In this document: piece by piece, positions 35,169-45,710 of the stretch
How positions within the stretch are numbered: position 1 is the stretch's first letter
Layout of the letters: each line of letters begins with the position of its first letter
From: Sphingomonas lacunae
GTDB taxonomy: Bacteria; Pseudomonadota; Alphaproteobacteria; Sphingomonadales; Sphingomonadaceae
DNA: 64,000 nt
Assembly (NCBI RefSeq): GCF_012979535.1
Contig: NZ_CP053015.1
Location: 2,108,001 to 2,172,000, forward strand
Reading direction: 5' to 3'
Translations under genes and position numbers: made by a program
Notes under the pieces: model-generated
Database searches by the model: none
Told to the model about the DNA's origin: nothing
The model's input: the letters and a program-made list of their open reading frames with translations, nothing else

Positions 35169-35522
35169 ATGAACAGGCTGAGCTATCGTATCGCGGGTGC
35201 CGCCATCATCATGGCGGCTGCCGGGTGGGCAGGCAGTGCGCAGGCCACATGCGCAGACGGGCGTGACCGACGGGTGCAGGTGATCAACGAAACGTCGGTG
35301 ACGTTGCGTGAACTGTACGGTTCCAATGCCGACCGTGAGAGCTGGGAGGAGGATGTGCTGGGCGCCGATGTTCTGCCACCGGGTGGGATAGTGCGGGTCA
35401 ATTGGGATGACGGCAGCTGCGCCTGTATCTTTGATTTCCGGGCTGTCTTTGCCGACGGCAGCGAAACGGTTCGCCGCCGCTTCAACGTGTGCACCGAATC
35501 GGTCTGGCGCATCCGCGACTGA
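35169..35522 (+). CDS. Small secreted protein of unknown function
   Basis: A 117-residue protein with a clear signal peptide (MNRLSYRIAGAAIIMAAAGWAGSAQA, cleaved near AQA). The mature part has four cysteines (CADGRD, CACIF, CTES), enough for two disulfides, and a segment ELYGSNADRESWEED. Similar small periplasmic proteins occur in sphingomonads, but I know no function. It sits between the VWA gene and a chemoreceptor-like gene, on the opposite strand to the former; the shared 249 bases upstream may hold divergent promoters. Confidence 0.75.
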   Translation: MNRLSYRIAGAAIIMAAAGWAGSAQATCADGRDRRVQVINETSVTLRELYGSNADRESWEEDVLGADVLPPGGIVRVNWDDGSCACIFDFRAVFADGSETVRRRFNVCTESVWRIRD

Positions 35523-35640
35523 AGCGTCGGTTGCCGTGTATCGGCGACGGACCATCGCTTGACCTGCTGTTAACCATTGTCATGCCAATCCAACCGCATG
35601 GCGTCGTGCGGCATCCTGTCGGCGGCTGCCGGCAAGGGCC

Positions 35641-37053
35641 ATGACGATGAAGATGGACAGTGGTTTTGATGCGGCGCAAGCGGTGCCGGTCCTTGATCCG
35701 GAACTTGCCGCTCATTGCGGTGAACTGGCGGTTGGATGCTCAGGCGTGGCCGGGCGGATTGCCGATGTTTCCGCCGCTCTCGACCATCAGATACTCGCGC
35801 TCAACGAACTGGAACAGGTAACCGCTGATCTGGAGGCTGATCAGGCGCAGGTTGCCCGGGCGACGGAAGAAGCCAAGTTGCTGTCGGCCAAGGCTGCCGA
35901 CAATATCGCATCCAGCGCCATTCTCATCAGCGATGGCATCGCCGAATTCGGGCAATTGACCGGATTGGTGGAAAGACTGGGTACGCATGTGACCAACTTC
36001 GCCTCGGCGATGGAACAGGTGCGATCGGTGTCAAGCAGCATCGAAACAATTGCCAAGACCACCAACATGCTGGCGCTCAACGCGGCGATAGAGGCTGAAA
36101 GGGCAGGGGATGCGGGGCGTACCTTTGCCGTGGTGGCAAGCGAGGTTAAAAAGCTGGCCGGCCTGACGCGATCAGCCACTGACGAAATCAAGCGCACCAT
36201 CGGCAGCCTGTCCGCCGAAGCCGAAGGACTGATGCGCGAGATCAGGCAGGGGGTCGAGGAGAGCCAAAGGGCCGAGCAGGGCCTTTCGCAGATCAGCGAT
36301 ACGCTCGGCCATGCCATTGACCTGGTCGGGCTGGTTGACGGGCAGAGCGATCAGATCGCCAGGTCGGCAGCCCTGATCCATGGCAACAGTCAGCAAATGC
36401 GCAATGCGGTGCAGCATTTCGGGCAGCGGCTGCGGGTCAATGTCGATCTGCTGGGCAGTGCCCATGGTGAGGTGAACGCGCTGGAGGGGCTGTCCAACCG
36501 CCTTTTCCACGGGCTGGTTTCCTCGGGTGCCTCGACGGATGACTGGGCCTTTGTCGATTTCGCCATGGGCAAGCGGGACGAGGCTCTTGCCCTGACGCAA
36601 GTGGCCTTGGCCGCCGCTGATCTGAGTGAAGCCGCGCTGTTCGATCAGGACTATCGCCTGATCCCGGGCAGCCAGCCGGAACGCTATTCGACCGGACTGA
36701 CGTTGTGGGCTGACAGCCACTGGCGGCCCATCCTCGATGAGATCATCGACTTTGACCCGCGGGTGCTTTCCTGTGCCTTTTCCGACGCAAAGGGGTATTT
36801 GCCGACGCACGCCAGCAAATATTCGCGCGCGCCGACAGGTGATCCGGCCCATGATGCCCAGTGGTGCCGCAATGGCCGCATCCTGTTCGGCGGTTGCGAT
36901 GCGCAGGCCAAATTGTCTCAGGAACCCTTCTTCCTTGCCGTCTATCGGCGTGATGTTGATGGCTCACGCTATGATGTCGTGCGCAACGTCTATGTACCGC
37001 TGGTGATCAACGACCGGCGTTGGGGTGACCTTGAAATCGCCTATGTGATCTGA
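35641..37053 (+). CDS. Soluble methyl-accepting-chemotaxis-like protein with C-terminal sensor
   Basis: This 470-residue protein lacks membrane segments. Residues of about 30-290 are coiled coil and include the MCP hairpin: SVSSSIETIAKTTNMLALNAAIEAERAGDAGRTFAVVASEVKKLAG, close to the chemoreceptor tip that binds CheA and CheW. The last 180 residues form an alpha/beta part with DYRLIPGSQPERYSTGL and WADSHWRPILDEI, possibly a PAS/Cache-like sensor or a globin-like sensor fragment. The start at 35641 is ATG followed closely by a second ATG. It may report a cytoplasmic signal. Its end overlaps the DUF817 gene on the other strand by 13 bases. Confidence 0.8.
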   Translation: MTMKMDSGFDAAQAVPVLDPELAAHCGELAVGCSGVAGRIADVSAALDHQILALNELEQVTADLEADQAQVARATEEAKLLSAKAADNIASSAILISDGIAEFGQLTGLVERLGTHVTNFASAMEQVRSVSSSIETIAKTTNMLALNAAIEAERAGDAGRTFAVVASEVKKLAGLTRSATDEIKRTIGSLSAEAEGLMREIRQGVEESQRAEQGLSQISDTLGHAIDLVGLVDGQSDQIARSAALIHGNSQQMRNAVQHFGQRLRVNVDLLGSAHGEVNALEGLSNRLFHGLVSSGASTDDWAFVDFAMGKRDEALALTQVALAAADLSEAALFDQDYRLIPGSQPERYSTGLTLWADSHWRPILDEIIDFDPRVLSCAFSDAKGYLPTHASKYSRAPTGDPAHDAQWCRNGRILFGGCDAQAKLSQEPFFLAVYRRDVDGSRYDVVRNVYVPLVINDRRWGDLEIAYVI

Positions 37054-37925
37054 TCGGGGGCGAATGGCGTCTGGCGGCGGTGCAGTCCGGCCACAAGCGC
37101 GAAGGAAAGGATCATGAGCAGGTACCAGCTGGTCAATTTGCCCAGTGACACCATTTGCCATCCCGCCTGTTGGCCGGGGTAGGTCCATGCCCGGGCAAAG
37201 GTGCCGATATTCTCGGCGAACCAGATGAACAGCGCGACCAGCAGAAAACCGACCAGCAGCGGCATCCGGCGATGCTCGCGCCAGGAACGAAAATGCACCC
37301 ATGTGCCGCGGAACATCCAGACTATGGCCGCCAGCAACAGCCAGCGCAGATCGATTGTCCAATGGTGGGTGAAAAAGTTGATATAGATGCCCGTTGCCAC
37401 CAGACCGAGCGGCAACATCGGCGGAAAGGCGGTGAAACGGAAATCGAATATCCGCCAGACGCGCGCCAGATAGCTGCCGACACAGGCATACATGAACCCG
37501 GTGAACAGCGGCACGCCGCCGATCCGGAGCAGCGCCGGTTCTGGATAGACCCAGGATCCCACCGCCGTTTTGAATAGCTCCATCACCGTGCCGACGATGT
37601 GAAAGGCAAAGATGACCTTTGCCTCATCCCATGTCTCCAGTCGCAGGAGCAGCATCACCAGCTGCATCAGCACAGCCATGATGGTGATGAAGTCATAGCG
37701 ATGCAGCGGTGCTTCGGCGGGATAGAAGATAAAGGTACCGAGCAACAGCGCGAGCATCATCCCGCCATAGAGGCAGGCCCATCCCTGTTTGAATCCGAAC
37801 AGCAGGAATTCGTAGAGCCAGCGGCGCCAGCCGGGCGCCGGCGCATAGGTTTCCATGGCCAGCCGCACCGCTTCAAAGCGGGTATGGCCCCCTTGGGGCA
37901 GTCCAGCGGGCGGGCTCTCGACCAT
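37041..37925 (-). CDS. DUF817 integral membrane protein
   Basis: A 294-residue protein with about eight hydrophobic segments. LLFGFKQGWACLYGG, LHRYDFITI, FHIVGTVMELFK, GSWVYPEPALLRIGGVPLFTGFMYACVGSY and NFFTHHWTIDLRW are the conserved stretches of DUF817, a family of unknown function. It lies between the chemoreceptor-like gene (convergent overlap) and the MoxR gene; it starts 24 bases after the MoxR stop on the same strand and may be cotranscribed with it. Confidence 0.85.
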   Translation of the reverse strand: MVESPPAGLPQGGHTRFEAVRLAMETYAPAPGWRRWLYEFLLFGFKQGWACLYGGMMLALLLGTFIFYPAEAPLHRYDFITIMAVLMQLVMLLLRLETWDEAKVIFAFHIVGTVMELFKTAVGSWVYPEPALLRIGGVPLFTGFMYACVGSYLARVWRIFDFRFTAFPPMLPLGLVATGIYINFFTHHWTIDLRWLLLAAIVWMFRGTWVHFRSWREHRRMPLLVGFLLVALFIWFAENIGTFARAWTYPGQQAGWQMVSLGKLTSWYLLMILSFALVAGLHRRQTPFAPDQIT

Positions 37926-37949
37926 GAGCGCGAGCCAGCCCTGCCTGAA

Positions 37950-38792
37950 TCAGCTCTGGCGACGCGCCATGAAGGCGAGGCGCTCGAACAGCATCACATC
38001 CTGCTCATTCTTGATGAGCGCGCCGTGCAGCGGCGGGATGGCGCTTCGCGTATCCTTGTTCTGCAAGACTTCGAGCGGCATATCCTCGTTGAGCAGCAGC
38101 TTCAGCCAGTCGATGAGTTCGCTGGTTGACGGCTTTTTCTTGAGGCCGGGGACTTCGCGGACTTCATAGAAGATGTCGAGCGCCCGGCTGACCAGGATCT
38201 TCTGGATACCGGGGAAGTGGACGTCGACAATGGCCTGCATCGTGTCGCGGTCCGGGAACTTGATATAGTGGAAGAAACAGCGGCGCAGAAAGGCGTCGGG
38301 CAGTTCCTTTTCATTGTTCGACGTGATGACGACGATCGGCCGTTCCTTGGCGGCGATATGCTCGCCCGTCTCATAGACGTCGAAGGCCATGCGATCGAGT
38401 TCCTGCAACAGGTCGTTGGGGAATTCGATGTCGGCCTTGTCGATCTCGTCGATCAGCAGCACAGGCAGCTCGGGCGCGGTAAAGGCTTCCCACAGCTTGC
38501 CCTTGCGGATGTAATTGTTGATGTCATGCACCCGCTCGTCGCCGAGCTGGCCGTCGCGCAGACGGGCGACAGCATCATATTCATATAGGCCCTGATGCGC
38601 CTTGGTCGATGATTTGACGTTCCAGCTGATCAGCGGCGCGCCCACCGCCTTGGCGATTTCCTCGGCCAGCACCGTCTTGCCGGTGCCGGGTTCGCCCTTG
38701 ACCAGCAGCGGACGGCGCAGGGTCACGGCCGCGTTGACGGCGACCTTCAGGTCGTCGGTTGCCACATAATTGCTGGTGCCCTCGAATCGCAT
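37950..38792 (-). CDS. MoxR-family AAA+ ATPase
   Basis: The 280-residue ATPase has Walker A GEPGTGKT, Walker B VLLIDEIDKAD, sensor-1-like VVITSNNEKELPDAFLRRC and FPDRDTMQAIV, as in MoxR proteins that pair with CoxE-like VWA partners to remodel or mature enzymes. The ATG at 38792 (MRFEGTSNYV) has AAGGTGG just upstream; a GTG three codons earlier is less likely. Its probable partner is the VWA gene at 33.7-34.9 kb. In many alphaproteobacteria the two are adjacent; here other genes intervene. Confidence 0.88.
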   Translation of the reverse strand: MRFEGTSNYVATDDLKVAVNAAVTLRRPLLVKGEPGTGKTVLAEEIAKAVGAPLISWNVKSSTKAHQGLYEYDAVARLRDGQLGDERVHDINNYIRKGKLWEAFTAPELPVLLIDEIDKADIEFPNDLLQELDRMAFDVYETGEHIAAKERPIVVITSNNEKELPDAFLRRCFFHYIKFPDRDTMQAIVDVHFPGIQKILVSRALDIFYEVREVPGLKKKPSTSELIDWLKLLLNEDMPLEVLQNKDTRSAIPPLHGALIKNEQDVMLFERLAFMARRQS

Positions 38793-38895
38793 TCCATCCA
38801 CCTTACGTAAACGTCAATCGTCAACGCATAAGGCGCGGCGCGAGGCGGCGCAAGCTGGTCAAAAGTGTCAGTAAGGGGAGGGACCCCAATGCCGG

Positions 38896-39564
38896 TCAGG
38901 CCGGGTTGCGCACCATTTCCCGGGTCGCAAGCAGGTCCCACAGGCCGCGATGCTGGGCGAGCAACTGCTGCGCGCCAAACAACATGGCCCGTTCGACCGC
39001 AGGTGATCCGCCCTGCATATCGATCAGGGCGATGGTTTCCCGCAAGTCAGGCAGGTCGGCCGGGCGGGCTGGCACGTCGAGCCGGTCCGCTGCGGCATCC
39101 ATCACCGCGCGGATGGCACGCCAGTCGAGCGCCATGGCAATGGCCGCGCCCAGAGCGCAACCGCGACGTTCTGACTGGCCAAGCATGTCTATCGCATGGC
39201 CTTGCGCCAGTACCGTTGTTTCGCACTGTTGCTGGCCTGCCGTGCTGGGAATCGGTCCCGCGGCGGCGGACAGGGTAGAAAGATAGGCACGCTCACGGGC
39301 AAAGGCCGAGGTGGCCTGGTCAAACCAGCGACGCTCGCTCGTTTCGGTTGCGCGGGCGGCGGCATGGTCCATCAGCCCCGGATGGCGCCCATGCAGCAGG
39401 CCAAAGAAATGGACGGCATCGGCAAGGTTGCGGGTAGCGTCGCGGCCTTCGACCAACTTGCGCGACAGGACATAGGGATGCGCGGTCGCCCCCTCATTGG
39501 TCACCAGAGCATCAATGGTGCGCGTGAGATCACTGGTTTCAAAGATGCGCTGTGGCTGCACCAT
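38896..39564 (-). CDS. Hypothetical protein, alpha-helical
   Basis: I do not recognise this 222-residue protein. It is rich in alanine and predicted helices, has no signal peptide or membrane segment, and contains CETTVLAQGHAIDMLGQSERRGCALGAA, which gives two cysteines around a helix. Codon usage fits the neighbours, so it is likely a real gene. It lies upstream of the MoxR gene with a 103-base gap. Confidence 0.65.
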   Translation of the reverse strand: MVQPQRIFETSDLTRTIDALVTNEGATAHPYVLSRKLVEGRDATRNLADAVHFFGLLHGRHPGLMDHAAARATETSERRWFDQATSAFARERAYLSTLSAAAGPIPSTAGQQQCETTVLAQGHAIDMLGQSERRGCALGAAIAMALDWRAIRAVMDAAADRLDVPARPADLPDLRETIALIDMQGGSPAVERAMLFGAQQLLAQHRGLWDLLATREMVRNPA

Positions 39565-39821
39565 GACGTTCGTCCTGTCTGTTCCCTGCGTTCAGTCCGG
39601 GGGTCGAGTCCGGGCATGACCGCTTCGCCTCCCTCTTAGGGGGACAGCGTAAAGACGGGGTTTATGAACCCTGCACCATAGTGGGACGGAAAGGATTTCA
39701 GCCGGTTAACCATGGCTAATTAAAGTGATGATTTTCAACGGTTTAGAGCAATTTACGGTGGAAAAGTGCCCCATCCGGCTCCGCCTGGGCGCTGGCCAGA
39801 ATTGCTGCCATTCTGGCAACG
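39565..39821. other. Intergenic stretch with a tandem hairpin
   Basis: The 328 bases between the hypothetical gene and rpoD hold no gene. GCCAGAAT (39795-39802) and ATTCTGGC (39810-39817) form a perfect 8-bp hairpin next to the rpoD terminator. The part at 39565-39660 should carry the promoter of the hypothetical gene, though I cannot name the boxes. Confidence 0.5.
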
Positions 39822-39871
39822 AAAATGGCCCGGGAACCAAGGCTGTTCTGGTGCCTTGCTGCCCGGGCCAT
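39822..39871 (-). terminator. Rho-independent terminator of rpoD
   Basis: ATGGCCCGGG (39825-39834) pairs perfectly with CCCGGGCCAT (39862-39871), with an inner AAGGC/GCCTT stem (39839-39843 and 39853-39857). Read on the minus strand, the stem is followed by TTTTCG. It lies 22 bases after the rpoD stop. Confidence 0.7.
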
Positions 39872-39892
39872 GGTGCTGTTCGGCCGCCGAGT

Positions 39893-41971
39893 TTACTGGT
39901 CGAGGAAGCTGCGCATCTTGCGGCTGCGACTCGGGTGCTTGAGCTTCCTCAGCGCCTTGGCCTCGATCTGGCGGATACGTTCGCGGGTCACGCTGAACTG
40001 CTGGCCGACTTCCTCCAGCGTGTGGTCGGTGTTCATGCCGATGCCAAAGCGCATGCGCAGCACACGTTCCTCACGCGGGGTGAGGCTGGCGAGCACGCGG
40101 GTAACCGTTTCCTTGAGGTTGGCCTGCACCGCCGCGTCGACCGGGATGATGGCATTCTTGTCCTCGATGAAATCGCCGAGGTGGCTGTCTTCCTCGTCGC
40201 CAATCGGCGTTTCGAGGCTGATCGGCTCCTTGGCGATCTTCATCACCTTGCGGACCTTTTCGAGCGGCATCGACAAGCGCTCGGCCATTTCCTCGGGCGT
40301 CGGTTCGCGTCCCTGCTCATGCAGGAACTGGCGGCTGCAGCGGACCAGCTTGTTGATCGTTTCGATCATGTGGACCGGGATGCGGATGGTGCGCGCCTGG
40401 TCGGCAATCGATCGGGTGATCGCCTGCCGGATCCACCATGTCGCATAGGTGCTGAACTTGTAGCCGCGACGATATTCGAACTTGTCGACCGCCTTCATCA
40501 GGCCGATGTTGCCTTCCTGAATGAGGTCGAGGAATTGCAGTCCGCGGTTGGTGTATTTCTTGGCGATGGAGATGACGAGGCGCAGATTGGCCTCGACCAT
40601 TTCCTTCTTGGCGATCCGCGCTTCGCGCTCGCCCTTTTGCACCATGTTGACGACGCGGCGGAACTCACCCAGCGCCATGCCAGTCTGTTGCGAAATTTCC
40701 GATACTTCGGCACGGATCCGGTCAACGGCCGCGGCTTCACGTTCGGCAAAGGCGGCCCATTTCTTGTCGATGCCGCCGACCCGGTCGAGCCAGCTTTCGT
40801 CCAGCTCCGAGCCGACATAATTGTCTAGGAAGTCCTTGCGCGGCACCTTGTGGCGCTCGGCAAGGCGCAGCATCTGGCCGCCCAGCGCGGTCAGGCGCCG
40901 GTTGAAGCTGTACAGTTGATCAACAAGATATTCGATCTTGCTGTTGTGGAACTGGACGCTCTCGACCTCCGCGGTCAGCTCGTCGCGCAGCTTCTGATAC
41001 TTCTTTTCCTGCGCCACAGGATAATCGTTGCCCAGCGTCAGCGCGGTCAGCCGCGCGCCCTGCAATTTGGAAAACTCCCGATAGAGCGCGGTGATGCTGG
41101 CGAATTTCTCGATGGCTTCCGGCTTGAGCAGCTCTTCCATCGCGGCGAGCGAGAGGGTGTTGTCCTCTTCCTCTTCCTCAAAAGCGGGGCGGGCGCGGCG
41201 TTCGGTCAGGCCGTCCTCTTCATCTTCGTCAGCGGCCGCTTCCTCCGGCTCATCTTCGTCCTTGAACGACGGACCGGCGACCTTCTCGCTGATCTCTACG
41301 TCCTCGTCCTCGCTGCCTTCCTCGAGATTCTCGGGAACCGGGTCTTTCGACAGCATCGCTTCGAGGTCGAGGATTTCGCGCAGCTGGATTTCGCCAGCGT
41401 TGAGCGCGTCGGCCCATTCGATAATCGCGTTGAAGGTGATCGGGCTTTCGCACAGGCCCATGATCATCGTGTCGCGACCGGCCTCAATGCGCTTGGCAAT
41501 GGCGATTTCGCCCTCGCGGCTGAGCAACTCGACCGCGCCCATTTCGCGCAGGTACATGCGCACCGGGTCGTCGGTGCGGTCGACCGTTTCCTTCTTCTTC
41601 TCGGGAACGGCAGCCGATGGCGAATTCAGGCCAACGGGATCGATTTCCTCGTCGGCGACATCATCGCCCTCTTCCTCTTCGGCATCCTCGTCCTTTTCGA
41701 CGATGTTGACGCCCATTTCGGAAATGGCGGACATGATGTCCTCGATCTGCTCGCTGGACATCTGGTCCTGCGGCAGGGCTTCGTTCAGTTCATCATAGGT
41801 GATGTAACCGCGCTTCTTGGCGCGGGCGATCAGCTTCTTGACCTTGGCATCGTTGAGATCGATCAACGGCTCGTCGCCGCCGGCAATGTCCAGTTCTTCT
41901 TCGCTCATGCCCGTTCCTGACGCTGGGCTGGCACTGCCAGACCCGAATTTCCCCATGAATTGCCGCGACAT
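39893..41971 (-). CDS. rpoD: RNA polymerase primary sigma factor RpoD
   Basis: A 692-residue housekeeping sigma-70. Region 1.1 ([20 protein letters not shown]) is near the N-terminus, followed by a very acidic insert, region 1.2 ([19 protein letters not shown]), the large non-conserved region, 2.3-2.4 ([20 protein letters not shown]), region 3 and the 4.2 helix-turn-helix ([20 protein letters not shown]). It follows dnaG with a 32-base gap, as in the classical macromolecular synthesis operon. A large terminator is downstream. Confidence 0.97.
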   Translation of the reverse strand: MSRQFMGKFGSGSASPASGTGMSEEELDIAGGDEPLIDLNDAKVKKLIARAKKRGYITYDELNEALPQDQMSSEQIEDIMSAISEMGVNIVEKDEDAEEEEGDDVADEEIDPVGLNSPSAAVPEKKKETVDRTDDPVRMYLREMGAVELLSREGEIAIAKRIEAGRDTMIMGLCESPITFNAIIEWADALNAGEIQLREILDLEAMLSKDPVPENLEEGSEDEDVEISEKVAGPSFKDEDEPEEAAADEDEEDGLTERRARPAFEEEEEDNTLSLAAMEELLKPEAIEKFASITALYREFSKLQGARLTALTLGNDYPVAQEKKYQKLRDELTAEVESVQFHNSKIEYLVDQLYSFNRRLTALGGQMLRLAERHKVPRKDFLDNYVGSELDESWLDRVGGIDKKWAAFAEREAAAVDRIRAEVSEISQQTGMALGEFRRVVNMVQKGEREARIAKKEMVEANLRLVISIAKKYTNRGLQFLDLIQEGNIGLMKAVDKFEYRRGYKFSTYATWWIRQAITRSIADQARTIRIPVHMIETINKLVRCSRQFLHEQGREPTPEEMAERLSMPLEKVRKVMKIAKEPISLETPIGDEEDSHLGDFIEDKNAIIPVDAAVQANLKETVTRVLASLTPREERVLRMRFGIGMNTDHTLEEVGQQFSVTRERIRQIEAKALRKLKHPSRSRKMRSFLDQ

Positions 41972-42003
41972 TGCGTGTCCCGGCCAATCCCCCTTGATCC
42001 CAT

Positions 42004-43905
42004 CTAATCCCGGCGCCCGCCGTCGGCCAGTTCGGCCAAGCGTTCCGCCAGGGAGTCTTTCATCGTCTTCAATCGCTGTTGCTCGGCCCAGCTTTCCTCA
42101 TCCAGTCGCACCTGCATGGCCTTGGTCGCCGCTGCCAGCGCCCGTTCCACCTCTGGCCAGGCTACCACGGCGGCAATTGCCTCATCCAGATCCCTCTGTG
42201 CCAGCGATAGCTGCGCCCGCTCATCCGGGTCGCCCGGATTCACGGCCTTTCGCGGCGCTCTGGTGAAGGAAAAGTGCATGCCGTCGGCCCGCAGCAACTC
42301 CATTGCTCTATTATACACTGGCCTATTGCCCAATATGGTCAACAGGGCTGCACTATCAAGCCCCTGATGCATCAAACATGTGTCGATTATCGACTCCAGC
42401 AGCGCCTGACTGCGCGAGTCCGGCACATCAAGGCTCGACAGGGCTTCGGCATGCCGTTCGACCAGACCCGGATAGCGTAGCAATCCGGCAATGATTGCAT
42501 CAATGACCATGCGGTTTGCGGCGGCAGGGACCCCCGCTGTCGGTGACCTTTCCGGCGGTGCCCATCCCCTCGCACTGCGGGCGGCACGTGCACCGGCGCG
42601 TGGGGCTCCGCGTTCCGGCCTCTGGCGCGGCGCGAAAAAGGCGGCGTCGAGCCGTTCGCGAAAGGCCTGGCGATAATGCGCCTGCACATCGCGATCACTG
42701 ATCAGGTCTGCCCATTCCATGCACCGTGCACGGACGCCAGCTCTTGATTCGGGAGTGTCATCGGTTCGGTCAGTCAATGCTGTTTGCCACAACAGATCGA
42801 CCAACGGCGTGGTAGCGCTGAGCAAGGCGTCAAAGGCCGAGGCGCCACCGGTGCGAACGATGTCATCGGGATCCTGACCGGGGGGCAGGGTGACAAAGGA
42901 GAGGCTGTGGCCGGGCCTCAACAAGGGGAGGGCGCGGGTCGCGGCGCGCAGCGCGGCGCGCTGTCCCGCCGCATCACCGTCAAATGCCAGCACCGGCACC
43001 GACACTTGGCGCCAGGCGAGGGCGATCTGGTCCTCGGTCAAGGCGGTGCCCAGCGGCGCCACTGCTTCCTCTATGCCCGCCTGCGCCAGGGCAATGACGT
43101 CCATATAGCCTTCGACGACAATCAGCCGCCCGCTTTTCCGCGATGCCGGCGCCGCCCGATCGAGATTGTAGAGAATGCGCCCCTTGTCGAACAAGGGCGT
43201 GTCGGGTGAGTTGAGATATTTGGGCTCGCCCGCGCCCAAAATCCGGCCACCAAAGGCGATGGTCCGGCCGCGCAGGTCGCGGATCGGTATCATCAACCGG
43301 CCGCGGAAACGATCATAGGGTTCGCGGCGGTTGGCTGGCGCATCCTCGGGCGGCTGGATCAGCATTCCCGCTTCGATCGCCATGGCATCGCCGAATTGGG
43401 CCAGAACCTCCTTCAGTCGTCCACGTGCATCGGGCGCGTAGCCGAGGCCAAAGCTGCTGATCGTCTGGGCGGTGAGGCCGCGTTTCGCCAGATAGGACCG
43501 CGCTTCCGCGCCTTCGCTATCGGCCAGCCGCTCGCGGAACCACAGCGCTGACGCCTCGGTGACATCGCGCAGCGACATCGCCTCCTCGGCCCGCTTGGCG
43601 GCGCGTGGATCGGCGGCTGGCACTTCCATCCCCGCCGCCGCCGCCAATTCCTTGACCGCATCCATGAAGGCGAGGCCGCGATGATCGGTCATCCAGCGGA
43701 TGGCATCACCATGCGCTCCGCAGCCGAAGCAATGATAAAAGCCCTTGTCGTCGTTGATCGTGAAGCTGGGTGTCTTCTCATTGTGGAACGGACAGCACGC
43801 CTTCCACTCGCGCCCGGCACGCGTCACCTTCACCGACTTGCCAATCAACGACGACAGGCTCGTCCGCGCCCGCAGTTCATCCAGCCATTGCGGGGTAAGG
43901 GTCAT
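42004..43905 (-). CDS. dnaG: DNA primase DnaG
   Basis: The 633-residue primase makes RNA primers at the replication fork. The N-terminal zinc-binding domain has [12 protein letters not shown] and [13 protein letters not shown], the TOPRIM core has [15 protein letters not shown] and [14 protein letters not shown], and the C-terminal DnaB-binding part is helical. It starts 10 bases after yqeY and precedes rpoD by 32. The length is normal. Confidence 0.97.
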   Translation of the reverse strand: MTLTPQWLDELRARTSLSSLIGKSVKVTRAGREWKACCPFHNEKTPSFTINDDKGFYHCFGCGAHGDAIRWMTDHRGLAFMDAVKELAAAAGMEVPAADPRAAKRAEEAMSLRDVTEASALWFRERLADSEGAEARSYLAKRGLTAQTISSFGLGYAPDARGRLKEVLAQFGDAMAIEAGMLIQPPEDAPANRREPYDRFRGRLMIPIRDLRGRTIAFGGRILGAGEPKYLNSPDTPLFDKGRILYNLDRAAPASRKSGRLIVVEGYMDVIALAQAGIEEAVAPLGTALTEDQIALAWRQVSVPVLAFDGDAAGQRAALRAATRALPLLRPGHSLSFVTLPPGQDPDDIVRTGGASAFDALLSATTPLVDLLWQTALTDRTDDTPESRAGVRARCMEWADLISDRDVQAHYRQAFRERLDAAFFAPRQRPERGAPRAGARAARSARGWAPPERSPTAGVPAAANRMVIDAIIAGLLRYPGLVERHAEALSSLDVPDSRSQALLESIIDTCLMHQGLDSAALLTILGNRPVYNRAMELLRADGMHFSFTRAPRKAVNPGDPDERAQLSLAQRDLDEAIAAVVAWPEVERALAAATKAMQVRLDEESWAEQQRLKTMKDSLAERLAELADGGRRD

Positions 43906-43915
43906 GGCGCGGAGC

Positions 43916-44371
43916 TTACCCCGCCAAAGCCGCCTTCACCAGAGCGCTTGCCTTGCTCATGTCGAGCGTGGCGGCGTGGCGGGCCTTGAGCTCGCCCATC
44001 ACCCGGCCCATGTCCTTCATGCCGCTGGCGCCGAGGTCAGCCTTGATCGCCTCAATGGCGGCGGCGGTTTCCGCCTCGCTCATCTGTTGCGGCAGATATT
44101 CCTCGATCACCGTGATTTCGGCGGCTTCGGCTGCCGCCATCTCCGGCCGGCCGCCGCTTTCATACATGGCGATCGATTCGCGCCGCTGCTTGACCATCTT
44201 TTGCAGCGTTTCGATGATCATCGCGTCATCGTCAGGCTGGGTGGTGGCGGTGCGCAGCTCGATGTCCCGGTCCTTGATCTTTGCCAGCATCAGCCGGATC
44301 GTCTGCAAACGTTCCTTGTCCCCGGCCTTCATCGCGGCAATCTGGGCAGCCTTGATGGTATCGCGAATCAT
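43916..44371 (-). CDS. yqeY: GatB/YqeY-domain protein
   Basis: The 151-residue YqeY protein shares the C-terminal tail domain of GatB. LQTIRLMLAKIKDRDIE, MVKQRRESIAMYESGGR, EEYLPQQMSEAE and GASGMKDMGRVMGELKAR are the family segments. It may bind tRNA, but the exact role is unknown. It leads the minus-strand operon with dnaG and rpoD, as in other alphaproteobacteria. Confidence 0.92.
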   Translation of the reverse strand: MIRDTIKAAQIAAMKAGDKERLQTIRLMLAKIKDRDIELRTATTQPDDDAMIIETLQKMVKQRRESIAMYESGGRPEMAAAEAAEITVIEEYLPQQMSEAETAAAIEAIKADLGASGMKDMGRVMGELKARHAATLDMSKASALVKAALAG

Positions 44372-44514
44372 CGGCGGGGTGTTCCTCTGCTTTTGGAAAG
44401 AGACCTCTATAGGGGCAAAAAAAACTTTTCGCCAGATTGTGCGTTGCGGAAATGGGGCATAACTGTCTGGCCGTTTAACCTGCCGACTCGGCCACGGAAA
44501 CGGAGCCCAATATC
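44372..44514. promoter_or_regulatory. Divergent promoter region, yqeY-dnaG-rpoD and carAB
   Basis: These 143 bases separate two divergent operons, so promoters for both should lie here. An A-run at 44419-44427 followed by TTTTCG is visible. I see no obvious pyrimidine-type attenuator before carA; GGAG about ten bases before the ATG at 44515 is the likely ribosome site. Confidence 0.5.
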
Positions 44515-45708
44515 ATGGCAAAAGCCACCCCCACCGGACCCGGCACAGGGTCCGCACCACAGGGCGCGACCGGCGCGCTGGTCCTTGCCGATGGCAGCAT
44601 CCTGTGGGGGCGCGGTTTTGGCGCGACCGGCGCGGGCGTGGGCGAAGTGTGTTTCAACACTGCCATGACCGGCTACCAGGAAATCATGACCGACCCGAGC
44701 TACGCCGGGCAGATCATCACCTTTACCTTCCCCCACATCGGCAATGTCGGGGCGAACGCCGAGGACGTGGAGGCGGACAAGCCCCGCGCCGTCGGCTGCA
44801 TCGTCCGGCAGGACGTCACCGAGCCGAGCAATTTCCGCAGTACCGAGCGCTTCGACGCCTGGCTCGCGGCGCAGGGGCAGATCGGCATCAGCGGCATCGA
44901 CACCCGCGCGCTGACCCGCCGCATCCGCCTCGCCGGAGCGCCCAACGCGGTCATCGCCCATGCGCCCGATGGCAGGTTCGACATTGACGAACTGCTCGCC
45001 ATGGCCCGCAGCTGGCCGGGGCTGGAGGGCATGGACCTCGCCAAGGATGTGACGCGCGACGAACAGGGTGACTGGACCGGCGGCATCTGGACGCTGGGCC
45101 ATGGCTATGGCGCAGCGGGCGAGGGCGAGCGCCCGCACGTTGTCGCCATCGACTATGGCGCCAAGCACAATATCTTCCGCAACCTCGTCCGCGCCGGTGC
45201 GCGGGTCACGGTGGTCCCGGCCAAGACCAGCGCCGAGGCTATCCTCGCGCTCAAGCCGGCTGGCATCTTCCTGTCGAACGGCCCGGGTGATCCCGCCGCG
45301 ACTGGAGATTATGCCGTCCCCGTCATCCGCGCGCTGATGGACGCCGGCCTGCCGATCTTCGGCATCTGCCTCGGCCACCAACTGCTGGCGCTCGCGGTCG
45401 GCGCCAAGACGATCAAGATGCACCAGGGCCATCGCGGCGCCAACCACCCGGTCAAGCGCCACGCCGATGCGGTGGTTGAGATCACCAGCATGAACCACGG
45501 CTTCGCGGTTGACGCCGCCACCCTCCCCGAAGGCGCGGTCGTCACCCACACCAGCCTGTTCGACGGCAGCAACTGCGGCTTCGAAATGCCCGCAAAGCGG
45601 GCGTTCAGCGTGCAATATCACCCTGAAGCCAGTCCCGGGCCGCAGGACAGCTTTTATCTGTTCGAGAAATTTGTCTCGAACCTCTCGAACCAAAACGCAG
45701 AAGGCTAA
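44515..45708 (+). CDS. carA: Carbamoyl-phosphate synthase small subunit CarA
   Basis: CarA hydrolyses glutamine and passes ammonia to CarB for arginine and pyrimidine synthesis. The 397-residue protein has the N-terminal [16 protein letters not shown] and [16 protein letters not shown], and the C-terminal class I glutaminase with [12 protein letters not shown] (nucleophile Cys) and [11 protein letters not shown] (His, Glu). It ends two bases before carB. The length is normal. Confidence 0.97.
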   Translation: MAKATPTGPGTGSAPQGATGALVLADGSILWGRGFGATGAGVGEVCFNTAMTGYQEIMTDPSYAGQIITFTFPHIGNVGANAEDVEADKPRAVGCIVRQDVTEPSNFRSTERFDAWLAAQGQIGISGIDTRALTRRIRLAGAPNAVIAHAPDGRFDIDELLAMARSWPGLEGMDLAKDVTRDEQGDWTGGIWTLGHGYGAAGEGERPHVVAIDYGAKHNIFRNLVRAGARVTVVPAKTSAEAILALKPAGIFLSNGPGDPAATGDYAVPVIRALMDAGLPIFGICLGHQLLALAVGAKTIKMHQGHRGANHPVKRHADAVVEITSMNHGFAVDAATLPEGAVVTHTSLFDGSNCGFEMPAKRAFSVQYHPEASPGPQDSFYLFEKFVSNLSNQNAEG

Positions 45709-45710
45709 TA

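Noticed and set aside
39725..40828. Long open frame on the plus strand inside rpoD
   Set aside because: It is antisense to a clearly conserved rpoD sequence and its protein looks like a G+C-rich shadow of it, with no family features.
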